From assembly GCA_030621845.1 (NCBI GenBank), contig JAUXHA010000002.1, forward strand, positions 1 to 64,000: a stretch of 64,000 nucleotides of DNA, written 5' to 3'. Numbering within the stretch: the stretch's first letter is position 1; each line of letters opens with the position of its first letter. Positions 30,378 to 38,447 of this stretch are shown piece after piece. Source of the DNA: Spongiibacteraceae bacterium (GTDB taxonomy: Bacteria; Pseudomonadota; Gammaproteobacteria; Pseudomonadales; Dasaniaceae). The translations under genes were made by a program, and so were the position numbers. The notes below the pieces were generated by a model. It saw only the letters and a list, made by a program, of their open reading frames with translations. It was not told the DNA's origin and did not search any database.

Positions 30378-31565
30378 TTAAAGCACTTTAGCGATCGATT
30401 GCGTCAGGTAATCCACATTAGCAGGCGAAATCGCAGCAACGCTGATACGACTGGAGCCTACAATATAAATACTAAACTCGTCCTGCAAGCGCTGCACCTG
30501 ATGTTGGTCAATGCCTAAAAACGAGAACATGCCTTTTTGAGTGGTAATAAAGCTGAAATCGCGCGTTATGCCATTGGCCAACAACTTTTCAACCAATAGT
30601 TGGCGCATACCGGCAATGCGATCGCGCATTACCTTTAATTCGCCATGCCACTGCTGGCTAAGCTCGGTAGAGTTTAAAATGGCTTCTACAATGGCCGCGC
30701 CATGGGCTGGAGGCATGGAGTAATTAACCCGCACTACCGACAGCAATACCGAGTAAATAATATCTGCGGCGCTGGCGCTGGTCGCAATCACCGAGCAAGC
30801 ACCGATACGTTCGCGGTATAAGCCGAAGTTTTTCGAGCAGGAACTGCAGACAATCATTTGTTCAACGCTGTCCGCCATCAACCTCAGGCCATAGGCATCT
30901 TCGTCCAGGCCCTCACCAAAGCCCTGATAGGCGATATCAACAAGCGGCATGAAACCAATTTGGCTGGCGATTTCAGCCACCTGCTGCCATTGCTGCGGAT
31001 TTAAATCCATACCACTGGGGTTATGGCAGCAGGCGTGCAACAACACCACATCGTCCCCGGGTATTCGTTTTAAGGCTTCAAGCATCCCGGAAAAATCCAG
31101 GCATTTATTTTCATAGTCATAATAGGGGTAGGTTTTTACCTTCAAACCAGCCGCGGTAAAAACGCCCTGATGGTTTGCCCAGGTAGGGTTGCTGACCCAG
31201 ATGGTGGCGCCTGGGGTACATTTATTAATCAATTCACCCGCAACACGCAAAGCGCCTGTGCCACCAGGAGTCGATAGGGTACGAATACGATTTTCGCCAA
31301 TCACCTTATGATCGCCAAGCAGAAGTCGGGTAATTTGCTCATTAAAAGACACCGAGCCAGCAGAACCCAAATAGGTTTTGCTGGTTTCCTTATCGAGCCG
31401 AAATTGTTCAGCGACTTTGACGCAGGCGAGAACGGGTGTATGACCCGAATCATCTTTGTAAATACCCGGCCCCAGATCAATTTTTCGGGGATTATTATCG
31501 GCCTTGAACTTCACCGACAAGCCCAAAATAGGATCTGCAGGCATTGCTTTTAACTGCGAAAACAT
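30378..31565 (-). CDS. Aspartate/aromatic amino acid aminotransferase (class I)
   Basis: This is a 395-residue PLP enzyme of the AspC/TyrB subgroup. It transfers the amino group between aspartate, aromatic or similar amino acids and 2-oxoglutarate. The lysine for PLP is in SSCSKNFGLYRERIG. Other family motifs are IDLGPGIYKDDSGHTPVL, TPGGTGALRVAGEL, LLHACCHNPSGMDL and DIAYQGFGEGLDEDA. It is convergent with the RraA-like gene (20-nt gap). It may be an ordinary housekeeping gene or may act on 3-methylaspartate from the neighbouring mutase. Confidence 0.92.
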   Translation of the reverse strand: MFSQLKAMPADPILGLSVKFKADNNPRKIDLGPGIYKDDSGHTPVLACVKVAEQFRLDKETSKTYLGSAGSVSFNEQITRLLLGDHKVIGENRIRTLSTPGGTGALRVAGELINKCTPGATIWVSNPTWANHQGVFTAAGLKVKTYPYYDYENKCLDFSGMLEALKRIPGDDVVLLHACCHNPSGMDLNPQQWQQVAEIASQIGFMPLVDIAYQGFGEGLDEDAYGLRLMADSVEQMIVCSSCSKNFGLYRERIGACSVIATSASAADIIYSVLLSVVRVNYSMPPAHGAAIVEAILNSTELSQQWHGELKVMRDRIAGMRQLLVEKLLANGITRDFSFITTQKGMFSFLGIDQHQVQRLQDEFSIYIVGSSRISVAAISPANVDYLTQSIAKVL

Positions 31566-31806
31566 AAACTTTACTACCTTAATTCAAACGCTGTATTTGC
31601 TGTGGATGCCTATTGGAGATAAACAAAAAACCCTTGCTGACCGCGCTGTTAATAACCGGCCGGCGATTATACCTTATGCGAGACTAGAGGCGAACAGCCG
31701 CATCTATTTACCCCAACACATTTGACCCAGCAACAGCCAGCCCGCTGCCAATAAACCAGCGGAAGCCCCTAAAGCGTTTAGTTAAAAACTATAGCAAATT
31801 GCGGAC
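31566..31806. other. Intergenic region, aminotransferase promoter side
   Basis: This region must hold the aminotransferase promoter and the end of the reductase transcript, since both genes lie on the minus strand. I saw no clear terminator hairpin, operator palindrome or small gene. Confidence 0.4.
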
Positions 31807-33771
31807 TTAGTAATGCACACCCTTCATCAGCGAAGCCAGTGCCACTTGCTCACTGGAAGGCTCACCGGCTCCCGATTTACCTTCACTAAACATCCGGAAA
31901 GGAATGTTCATCACCGTAGCAGCCAACTTGGGCGCAAGCAGGTTAAGAATCTGGAACATCTTACCCATGCCCGTAGTTATCCGACTGGGGCGGTGAATCA
32001 CCGCCTCCACCACCAAATCGGCCGCCTCTTCCGGACTCAGGGTCGGCGCATAATCATAAGCTTTCGTCGGTCCAATCATTGGCGTGCGTACCAGCGGCAT
32101 ATTGATATTGGTAAAGGCAATATTGCGATCACAGAACTCGGCCTCGGCGCAGTGACTCCACCCTTCGAGTGCCGATTTGGAGGCAATATAAGCCGAGAAT
32201 CGTGCCGGCGGCCCCACCACACCCATCGAGGAAATATTGATAATCTGGCCACACTTGCGCTCACTCATGCTCGGCAACACGCGCAGGGCAAGTCGCAGCG
32301 CGCCAAAGTAATTTAATTGCATAGTGCGTTCAAAATCATGGAAGCGGTCATAAGAGTCTTCCACCGCACGGCGAATAGAGCGCCCGGCATTATTCACCAG
32401 AATATCCACTGGCCCAAGATCGGCCTCTACCTGGTCAATAAACTGGTCACAGGCGTCCATATCGGTGAAATCACAACTGTATGCAGCCACCTTGCCACCC
32501 ACTGCCTCAATTTCAAGCTTGGCTTTTTCGAGTGTCTCCATAGTGCGACCGGCAATCACCAATTGAGCGCCCGCCTCACCAAGACGTATCGCGGAGGCTA
32601 AACCGATACCGGAACCGGCCCCGGTAACCACCACCACCTTGCCTTCAATATTGCCCCTCAAACTACGATCGATAAACAGATCGGGATCGAGATTACGCTC
32701 CCAGTAATCCCACAGCTTATCGGCATAGCTGGCCAGCTTGGGCACTTCGATACCACTGCCACGCAGCGCCCTTTCAGTATCACGGTTATCAAAGCGAGTA
32801 TTCCAGCTGAAGAAAACTGCCGCGGCCTCGGGCATACCGAAACTTTCAAAAAACGCCGACAAAAGTCTTTTCACTGGTGCCATTTTACCCAGCATGGAAA
32901 CCATACCCGCGGGCACAAAAGAAAAAATCCTGGTATCGAGGCGCAGGGTAAAGCGCGGAGCATGGCCGGCATCGGCGATGATGTTCATCAACTCACCGGA
33001 AGAGTAATGATCGGGGTTAGTCAGATGAAAACATTCGCCGTCCAAACCGCCCTTATGAGCAATATGATCCATCGCATCGACCACGTAATCGACCGGCACC
33101 ACATTAAAACACCCGGCATCAATGCCGATTAAAGGAAACCACGGTGGCAGCGCCTTGCGGATTTTTTGCAAAACTTTAAAGCTGTAGTATGGGCCGTCAA
33201 TTTTATCAATTTCACCGGTTTGCGAGTGCCCTACCACTGAAGCCGGGCGGTACACACGCCAGGGAATCGAACATTCTTTGCGTACCAGGGCTTCGGACAG
33301 GTGCTTGGTCTGGAAATAAGCGTGCGGCATATCGCCGGCTTCTTCAAACATATCCTCGCGGAAGGTGCCGATAAATTTACCGGCTACGGCAATGGAGCTG
33401 ACATGATGAAAACAACCGGCCTGCATTGCCTCTGCGCCCTGAACCGCATTGCGAGTACCATCGACATTGGCAATTTGCTGACTCTCCTCAGAAGCATTGA
33501 GATCATAGATAGCAGCGATATGAAAAAAGTGATCGACCTTAGTCGTCAGGGTTTTCATGTCCTGATCAGAAATACCCATGCAGGGCTCGGCAAGATCGCC
33601 ATAAACAGGGATTAGCCGTTTACCGGCAGAGGGAAAGCGCTGCTGCAAGGCTTCCAGCTTATGGGCCGATGCCTTGCGCGCCAGCAAGTAGATGTCCCCT
33701 TCACGCTGCAATAGTTTCTCAATAAAAAATTTGCCGATAAATCCTGTTGCGCCGGTTACAAAATAACTCAT
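31807..33771 (-). CDS. Two-domain SDR fatty acyl-CoA reductase, Marinobacter type
   Basis: This 654-residue protein joins two NAD(P)-binding domains. The N-terminal extended SDR (1-370) has VTGATGFIGKFFIEKLL, HHVSSIAVAG and a YxxxK site in YFQTKHLSEALV. The C-terminal classical SDR (from about 385) has VVVTGAGSGIGLASA, NISSMGVV and SAYIASKSAL. The layout and linker (LWDYWERNLDPDLFIDRSL) match the Marinobacter reductases that take fatty acyl-CoA through the aldehyde to fatty alcohol, as used for wax esters. I infer the same reaction; no wax ester synthase is in the window. The ATG at 33771 has AGGAGAG just upstream. The frame stays open upstream into an AraC remnant. Confidence 0.85.
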   Translation of the reverse strand: MSYFVTGATGFIGKFFIEKLLQREGDIYLLARKASAHKLEALQQRFPSAGKRLIPVYGDLAEPCMGISDQDMKTLTTKVDHFFHIAAIYDLNASEESQQIANVDGTRNAVQGAEAMQAGCFHHVSSIAVAGKFIGTFREDMFEEAGDMPHAYFQTKHLSEALVRKECSIPWRVYRPASVVGHSQTGEIDKIDGPYYSFKVLQKIRKALPPWFPLIGIDAGCFNVVPVDYVVDAMDHIAHKGGLDGECFHLTNPDHYSSGELMNIIADAGHAPRFTLRLDTRIFSFVPAGMVSMLGKMAPVKRLLSAFFESFGMPEAAAVFFSWNTRFDNRDTERALRGSGIEVPKLASYADKLWDYWERNLDPDLFIDRSLRGNIEGKVVVVTGAGSGIGLASAIRLGEAGAQLVIAGRTMETLEKAKLEIEAVGGKVAAYSCDFTDMDACDQFIDQVEADLGPVDILVNNAGRSIRRAVEDSYDRFHDFERTMQLNYFGALRLALRVLPSMSERKCGQIINISSMGVVGPPARFSAYIASKSALEGWSHCAEAEFCDRNIAFTNINMPLVRTPMIGPTKAYDYAPTLSPEEAADLVVEAVIHRPSRITTGMGKMFQILNLLAPKLAATVMNIPFRMFSEGKSGAGEPSSEQVALASLMKGVHY

Positions 33772-33966
33772 ATGTTCTCTCCTGGTCGGTAAACTCTGCG
33801 GGGTCTTACCCGCACACTTCTTAAAGACACGGTAAAAGATACTGGCATCGGAAAAGCCAGGGTATTCAGCAATCACATTACCGCTGTATTGTTTTAAACA
33901 CAATAACCTGATCGCCGTGTCACGGCGGCAAGCATCGTTGATTTTCTGAAAGGACGCACCCTCCCA
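33772..33966 (-). pseudogene. C-terminal remnant of an AraC-family regulator
   Basis: Translating the minus strand from just after a TAA at 33967-33969 gives 65 residues that match the DNA-binding end of AraC regulators: EGASFQKINDACRRDTAIRL, then IAEYPGFSDASIFYRVFKKC and AGKTPQSLPTRRE. The first recognition helix and the whole sensor domain are missing, and no other frame nearby supplies them. The remnant has no stop codon of its own. It runs in frame into the reductase ATG, and its last codons form that gene's AGGAGAG ribosome binding site. A deletion probably removed most of a regulator that once adjoined the reductase gene. Confidence 0.8.
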
Positions 33967-34106
33967 TTACTACCCTGACATAACAAACCCCGCGCTTTAC
34001 CGCCAAATAAAGGCGATATGTCGTTTCATTGTCATAAGTTATTGTTAAACTAGGCGATTATTCTACCCTTGAGTCAACCCAATACGCTCAGCCCGCAGGA
34101 AAGTTA

Positions 34107-35540
34107 ATGATCAGAAGAACTAAAATTGTCGCCACCCTGGGCCCCGCTTCCAGCAGCGCAGAGGTCATCAGCCAGCTTATCGATAGTGGCGTTAATGTTT
34201 TCCGGCTTAACTTTTCCCACGGCAGCCAGGACGGACATAGGCAAACCGCTGCCTTGATCCGTGAAATTTCCAGCCAAAAACAAGGCTATGTAGGCATCCT
34301 CGGCGACCTGCAAGGCCCTAAAATTCGCGTGGGAGAGATTCCCAATGAATCGATGCAACTGGACCGGGATCAGCTACTTACCCTGACCACAGACCTCAGC
34401 AAAACGGTAGACGCGACTACCGTACATGTTCGCTTCCCTCCTCTACCCGAGTCGGTCGGTAGCGGTGATACCTTGTTACTGGATGACGGTTTAATACGTC
34501 TCACCGTATTGGAGGTTGAAGATAAGGACGTGCACTGCAAGGTGTTACTGGGTGGCGAACTGAAATCACGCAAGGGTTTGAACCGGCTAGGCGGTGGTTT
34601 ATCCGCACCGGCCATTACCGAAAAGGACTACAAGGACATTGAACTGGCCGCTGAACTACAACTGGATTTTCTTGCTGTCTCATTCCCCAGCAGTGCCGAT
34701 GATTTGATTCCGGTTCGGCAAGAACTGGCCAGGCTGAATTACCCGGCGCAGGTTGTTGCTAAAATCGAACGCGCCGAAGCCGTTGCCAACGACGCGGTAC
34801 TCGATGAATTAATTCTCGCCGCCGATGTGGTCATGGTAGCCCGCGGTGATCTCGGCGTTGAAATTGGTGACGCCCGGTTAATGGGTATCCAGAAAAAAAT
34901 TATCCGCCGGTCACAGCGCCTGAACCGACCGGTAATCACTGCGACCCAGATGATGGAATCCATGATTCACGCGCCGGTACCTACCCGGGCCGAGGTCTTT
35001 GATGTCGCCAATGCCGTGCTTGATGGTACCGATGCGGTGATGCTCTCAGCGGAGACCGCCACGGGCAGTTTCCCTGTACGTGCGGTAACAGCAATGGCCG
35101 ACACCTGTGTCGGTGCCGAACAACACCCCGACAGCCAGCAATCACAACAGCGCATCGATCGAAACTTTGACAATATCGAAGAAAACATTGCCATGTCAGC
35201 TATTTATGCTGCTAACCACATGGATAATATTGGCGCAATTATCTGTGTTACCGAGTCGGGCACCACCGCCAGACTGATGTCGAAATTCAATTCCCGGCTA
35301 CCGATTTACGCCATCTCCAGAAATATCGAAACCTGTTATCGAATGACGCTTTACCGCGGCGTCATCCCTATTTATTTCGATGTCACGCAATCCCCTGGCG
35401 ACGTTTACCAGGCCGCCCTGAACCGCGTGGCCAAAACAGGCTCCCTCACCCCTGGCCAGCGTTTTACTATTACCAGTGGCGATATCACCGGTTCAGGCGG
35501 CACCGCCAACACCCTCAAGATACTCGAATATACTGCTTGA
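34107..35540 (+). CDS. pyk: Pyruvate kinase
   Basis: It catalyses phosphoenolpyruvate plus ADP to pyruvate plus ATP. The 477-residue product starts RRTKIVATLGPASSS, has FRLNFSHGSQDGH, the catalytic-lysine segment VVAKIERAEAV, metal-ligand region VMVARGDLGVEIG, and ATQMMESMIHAPVPTRAEV. The length and C-terminal domain fit bacterial pyruvate kinases. AGGAAA precedes the ATG. It is divergent from the reductase gene and stands alone. Confidence 0.96.
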   Translation: MIRRTKIVATLGPASSSAEVISQLIDSGVNVFRLNFSHGSQDGHRQTAALIREISSQKQGYVGILGDLQGPKIRVGEIPNESMQLDRDQLLTLTTDLSKTVDATTVHVRFPPLPESVGSGDTLLLDDGLIRLTVLEVEDKDVHCKVLLGGELKSRKGLNRLGGGLSAPAITEKDYKDIELAAELQLDFLAVSFPSSADDLIPVRQELARLNYPAQVVAKIERAEAVANDAVLDELILAADVVMVARGDLGVEIGDARLMGIQKKIIRRSQRLNRPVITATQMMESMIHAPVPTRAEVFDVANAVLDGTDAVMLSAETATGSFPVRAVTAMADTCVGAEQHPDSQQSQQRIDRNFDNIEENIAMSAIYAANHMDNIGAIICVTESGTTARLMSKFNSRLPIYAISRNIETCYRMTLYRGVIPIYFDVTQSPGDVYQAALNRVAKTGSLTPGQRFTITSGDITGSGGTANTLKILEYTA

Positions 35541-35605
35541 GCGAAAAACAAAACTACTGAATAAATTTACAGTAAAAACTTGCACTGCCTGAAATCCCAC
35601 CTAGA

Positions 35606-35621
35606 CTGTATAGTTATACAG
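35606..35621 (+). promoter_or_regulatory. LexA-type SOS box upstream of the 77-residue gene
   Basis: The sequence CTG-TATAGTTATA-CAG fits the gammaproteobacterial LexA operator CTG-N10-CAG, with an AT-rich alternating core and flanking A/TA bases. It ends 24 nt before the ATG at 35646, in a position to block a promoter. The same type of box precedes dinB in this window. Confidence 0.85.
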
Positions 35622-35645
35622 TATGGATAAAGGTACAGGTGATTT

Positions 35646-35879
35646 ATGCAAAATCGTGTTTTTACTCAGGTTAACTATCGTCAATTCCGTCAATACCTCG
35701 CAACCATTGCCACCCACAGGGTAAAAGGCAAAGGTTATGAAACCGCCATTTATGATAAGTGGGGGGATATTCAGGCGATCATGCATGCGGCTTCTATGGA
35801 TGAAAAAGGCCGCTGTTATCCAGCGGAGTATTATATCCGCTCGGAAGCCTCGCAACAGGGCCTACCCCAGGCGGCGTAA
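35646..35879 (+). CDS. Uncharacterised 77-residue protein, probably SOS-regulated
   Basis: I do not recognise this protein. It is soluble, basic and rich in Tyr, Gln and Arg (VFTQVNYRQFRQYLATIATH, GYETAIYDKWGDIQAIMH). It has no signal peptide, membrane helix or Cys pair. A LexA box stands just upstream, and the ATG is preceded by AGGT. The gene is monocistronic: the next gene is convergent. A LexA-controlled protein this small could be a division inhibitor, a toxin or a DNA repair accessory, but nothing in the sequence chooses between these. Confidence 0.75.
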   Translation: MQNRVFTQVNYRQFRQYLATIATHRVKGKGYETAIYDKWGDIQAIMHAASMDEKGRCYPAEYYIRSEASQQGLPQAA

Positions 35880-35898
35880 CCAGGGTCATAACAGGGCT

Positions 35899-36219
35899 CT
35901 AATGAAGCCGGTAAGGATCGAGCTGTACGGTTTCCACATGACGCCCTAACAGAATAATCCTGCCGCCGTAGCGCTGTTCACCGGTTGAAGTGAATTCAAA
36001 TAAATAGGATCGCCATACCCGCAACATACCGGTGCGATCCTTTTTAAGCCAGAATCCCCGCAGTACGATGCCATCATCCAGCAACTGCACCTCCATTTCC
36101 TGGCAATGGGATTTCACTGCCTGCAACGCCTGTTGTTTAATGCCCTGGGCCTGCCACCAGTAACCACAAGCGGCGAGGAAAAAGCCCAGCCATAAGACGT
36201 CGCTCAGTTCAACATACAC
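35899..36219 (-). CDS. DUF3301 family membrane-anchored protein
   Basis: The 106-residue protein has one N-terminal membrane segment (VLWLGFFLAACGYWWQAQGI). The conserved DUF3301 cytoplasmic part follows: KQQALQAVKSHCQEMEVQLLDDG, WRSYLFEFTSTGEQRYGGRI and VETVQLDPYRL. Function is unknown. It starts at a GTG that overlaps the MATE-gene stop codon, so the two are translationally coupled. Confidence 0.88.
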   Translation of the reverse strand: MYVELSDVLWLGFFLAACGYWWQAQGIKQQALQAVKSHCQEMEVQLLDDGIVLRGFWLKKDRTGMLRVWRSYLFEFTSTGEQRYGGRIILLGRHVETVQLDPYRLH

Positions 36220-37655
36220 TATTCAACATCCCACCGAACTGTTTTCTGTCCCAATTGGCTTTGCTGGGAACTAAAGGGCAACGGTGGATTATCACCAATA
36301 TTTTCTTCTGGCAGACAATGCACCCGCTTGTGTTCTCTATCCAACTCTCTCACCTGCCATAACACCATAGCAAAGGCGATGATGCCAAAAATTACAGCAC
36401 CCAGTACCTCCCCCGCCAGCACGCCCGGAGCCCCATACCAGTGAGAAAAAAGAAAAACCAGCGGAATGGTACCCAGAAACGAGCGGCCAAAATTAAACAC
36501 CGTGGCGAGATGCGCTTTTTCCAGATTATTAAAACTGGCATTGGCCACAAACAACATACCGCCAAAGATAAAACCACCCGCCAACCACTTGCAATAAAAA
36601 GCAATCAGGTAAGCCGCCTCGTCGCTAGCCTCAAAAACCGCAATAATGGTATCCGTCATCGAGTACAGTAACAGCCAAACCAACAGGCTGTAGACCATAT
36701 TACTGATTGTGGCGTTCAGCAATGTGCTGCGAACCCGGTCATAACGCCCGGCACCGGCATTTTGGCCGATGATCGGGCCAATGGCTCCGGACAAGGCAAA
36801 CAATGCAGCAAACGCGACCGGTGCCACCCGACCTAAAATGGCCGCCCCTGCCACAGCACTATCGCCATAGCCAGACATGGTCTTAAGTACCACGCTACTG
36901 CCAATAGGTGTCGCCAGATTGGTCAACATGGCGGGGCCCGCTACCTTGATGATAACCGGTAAATCCTCTCGCAATTGTCGCCACTGAAAACGCTGGGGTA
37001 GATGGTGCCGACCAATCAAGGCTCCCATGGCTATACCGAGCAGGGCAAACCGAGCCACCAGTGACGCCAATGCCGCCCCTTCAATACCCAGGCCGGCAGT
37101 AAAAATAAACAGCGGATCCAGTGCCGCATTCACCAACGCCGCACCAATGGTAGCGTACATAGAGCGACGGGCATCGCCAATCGCCCGCAGCGCCGCCGCA
37201 CAGCACATACCCACCGCCAACAAGGGCGTTGCAGGCAACAGGATATTGCAATAGCTCTCGGCCAGTGCCAGGGTATTGCCACTGGCACCTAGCAAACTCA
37301 GCAACTCGGATAGATAAAACCAGACGGGCAAACAGACCGCGGTTGAAAACAACGCACTGAATACCAGTAAATTACTGGAATAGCGACTGGCACCGGCTCT
37401 ATTTCTGGAGCCTTCGGCACGCGATACCAGCGCACCCATTGAAATTTGTAAACCGATACTCACCGAAGTGAGGAAAAAAAGCAGGGTACCCGAGTAACCG
37501 ATCGCTGCCGCCAACTCCTCATGCCCCAACAGGCTGAGAAAATACATATCGACCAGATCTACCGTAAACAGGGTAATCAAGCCCACCGCATTAGCGCCAG
37601 TCATGACAATAATATGTTTCAGGGTGGAACCTTGGGTAAAAACAGCCTTGGGCAT
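36219..37655 (-). CDS. MATE family efflux transporter
   Basis: This 478-residue inner-membrane protein has about twelve hydrophobic segments in two similar halves, the pattern of Na+- or H+-driven multidrug and toxin extrusion carriers. The N-terminal region (MTGANAVGLITLFTVDLVDM) and GAIGPIIGQNAGAGRYDR in the second half are typical. The substrate cannot be predicted. The short hydrophilic C-terminal tail of about 25 residues follows the last helix. Confidence 0.9.
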   Translation of the reverse strand: MPKAVFTQGSTLKHIIVMTGANAVGLITLFTVDLVDMYFLSLLGHEELAAAIGYSGTLLFFLTSVSIGLQISMGALVSRAEGSRNRAGASRYSSNLLVFSALFSTAVCLPVWFYLSELLSLLGASGNTLALAESYCNILLPATPLLAVGMCCAAALRAIGDARRSMYATIGAALVNAALDPLFIFTAGLGIEGAALASLVARFALLGIAMGALIGRHHLPQRFQWRQLREDLPVIIKVAGPAMLTNLATPIGSSVVLKTMSGYGDSAVAGAAILGRVAPVAFAALFALSGAIGPIIGQNAGAGRYDRVRSTLLNATISNMVYSLLVWLLLYSMTDTIIAVFEASDEAAYLIAFYCKWLAGGFIFGGMLFVANASFNNLEKAHLATVFNFGRSFLGTIPLVFLFSHWYGAPGVLAGEVLGAVIFGIIAFAMVLWQVRELDREHKRVHCLPEENIGDNPPLPFSSQQSQLGQKTVRWDVE

Positions 37656-38004
37656 AAAACAGTGTCTACAATCGCTAGTTTAAAAAAGCATTCATACTAA
37701 TGCTTATAAACTGATACCTCTAGCTTATGCGATTAAATACCGGGCACTTGGCTTATTTAGGCACACAATCGCAGAATTATTGCTTATCTATACCAAAATC
37801 ATCTAGAAAAAACCCGCCAGAACAGGGCAGACTAAAGGACGAAAGGCATATTTTGGACTAAAGTTACTGGACTAGGAATGCGTTATGCGCATGGCAGGGT
37901 GGTTTTTTTCGAAGCATCTTATCCCAGCCGATTATTTTTTAAACAATGACTTATGGACCAAGCATCACCTTAAAGCTTTTGCAGTAGACAACGGGAACAA
38001 TATT
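37656..38004. other. Intergenic region between the MATE gene and the PilH-like gene
   Basis: This 349-nt divergent region has no convincing gene. The response-regulator frame stays open upstream to 37885, but those 40 residues do not resemble any receiver domain. The region should hold both divergent promoters. I cannot mark either with confidence. Confidence 0.5.
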
Positions 38005-38367
38005 ATGGCAAATATACTCATCGTGGACGACTCAGTCACAGACCAGAAAGAAATAAAAAAAATTCTGGAGAAAAACGGCCACACAGTCGTCACCAGCGAT
38101 AGCGGCGACGAAGCCATCAAACTTTCAAAAACTGAAAAGCCAGACCTGATCCTGATGGATGTGGTGATGCCCGGCCTGAACGGTTTTCAGGCCACACGGC
38201 AAATCACCAAGAATCCGGATACGGGGCACATCCCGGTCATCCTCATCTCCAGTAAAAACCAGGAGACCGACCGACAATGGGGTATGCGACAGGGTGCCAG
38301 GGATTATCTGGTAAAACCCATTGCCGACCTTCAGCTGATACAGACGATAAACGGCTACCTTAATTAG
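38005..38367 (+). CDS. Single-domain response regulator, PilH-like
   Basis: The 120-residue product is a stand-alone CheY-fold receiver. It keeps the acidic pair (IVDDS), the phospho-acceptor aspartate in LILMDVVMPGLNGFQATRQ, the Ser/Thr position in ILISSKNQETD and the lysine in YLVKP. The sequence GLNGFQATRQ...QETDRQWGMRQGARDYLVKP is very close to PilH of the twitching-motility chemosensory system. No pil or che gene lies nearby, so it is an orphan here. The ATG at 38005 has GGGA upstream. An intrinsic terminator follows. Confidence 0.88.
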   Translation: MANILIVDDSVTDQKEIKKILEKNGHTVVTSDSGDEAIKLSKTEKPDLILMDVVMPGLNGFQATRQITKNPDTGHIPVILISSKNQETDRQWGMRQGARDYLVKPIADLQLIQTINGYLN

Positions 38368-38381
38368 ACACATAAAATAAA

Positions 38382-38412
38382 AAATGGGCAGCCTAGGCTG
38401 CCCTTTTTTTAT
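38382..38412 (+). terminator. Intrinsic terminator after the PilH-like gene
   Basis: An 8-bp stem (GGGCAGCC at 38386-38393 with GGCTGCCC at 38396-38403) is followed by a run of seven T residues. A run of A residues precedes it, so it could also serve the convergent DUF748 gene. Confidence 0.9.
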
Positions 38413-38447
38413 TTTCCCGCCGCAGCATAATTTTTCAATGAATTCCC

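Noticed and set aside
25222-31565. Non-ribosomal peptide cluster around the ligase
   Set aside because: There is no carrier, condensation or thioesterase domain in the block, and the ligase is a stand-alone protein with an altered A10 motif.
37885-38004. N-terminal extension of the PilH-like regulator
   Set aside because: The 40 residues do not fit a receiver domain. The ATG at 38005 has a ribosome binding site and matches the PilH start.
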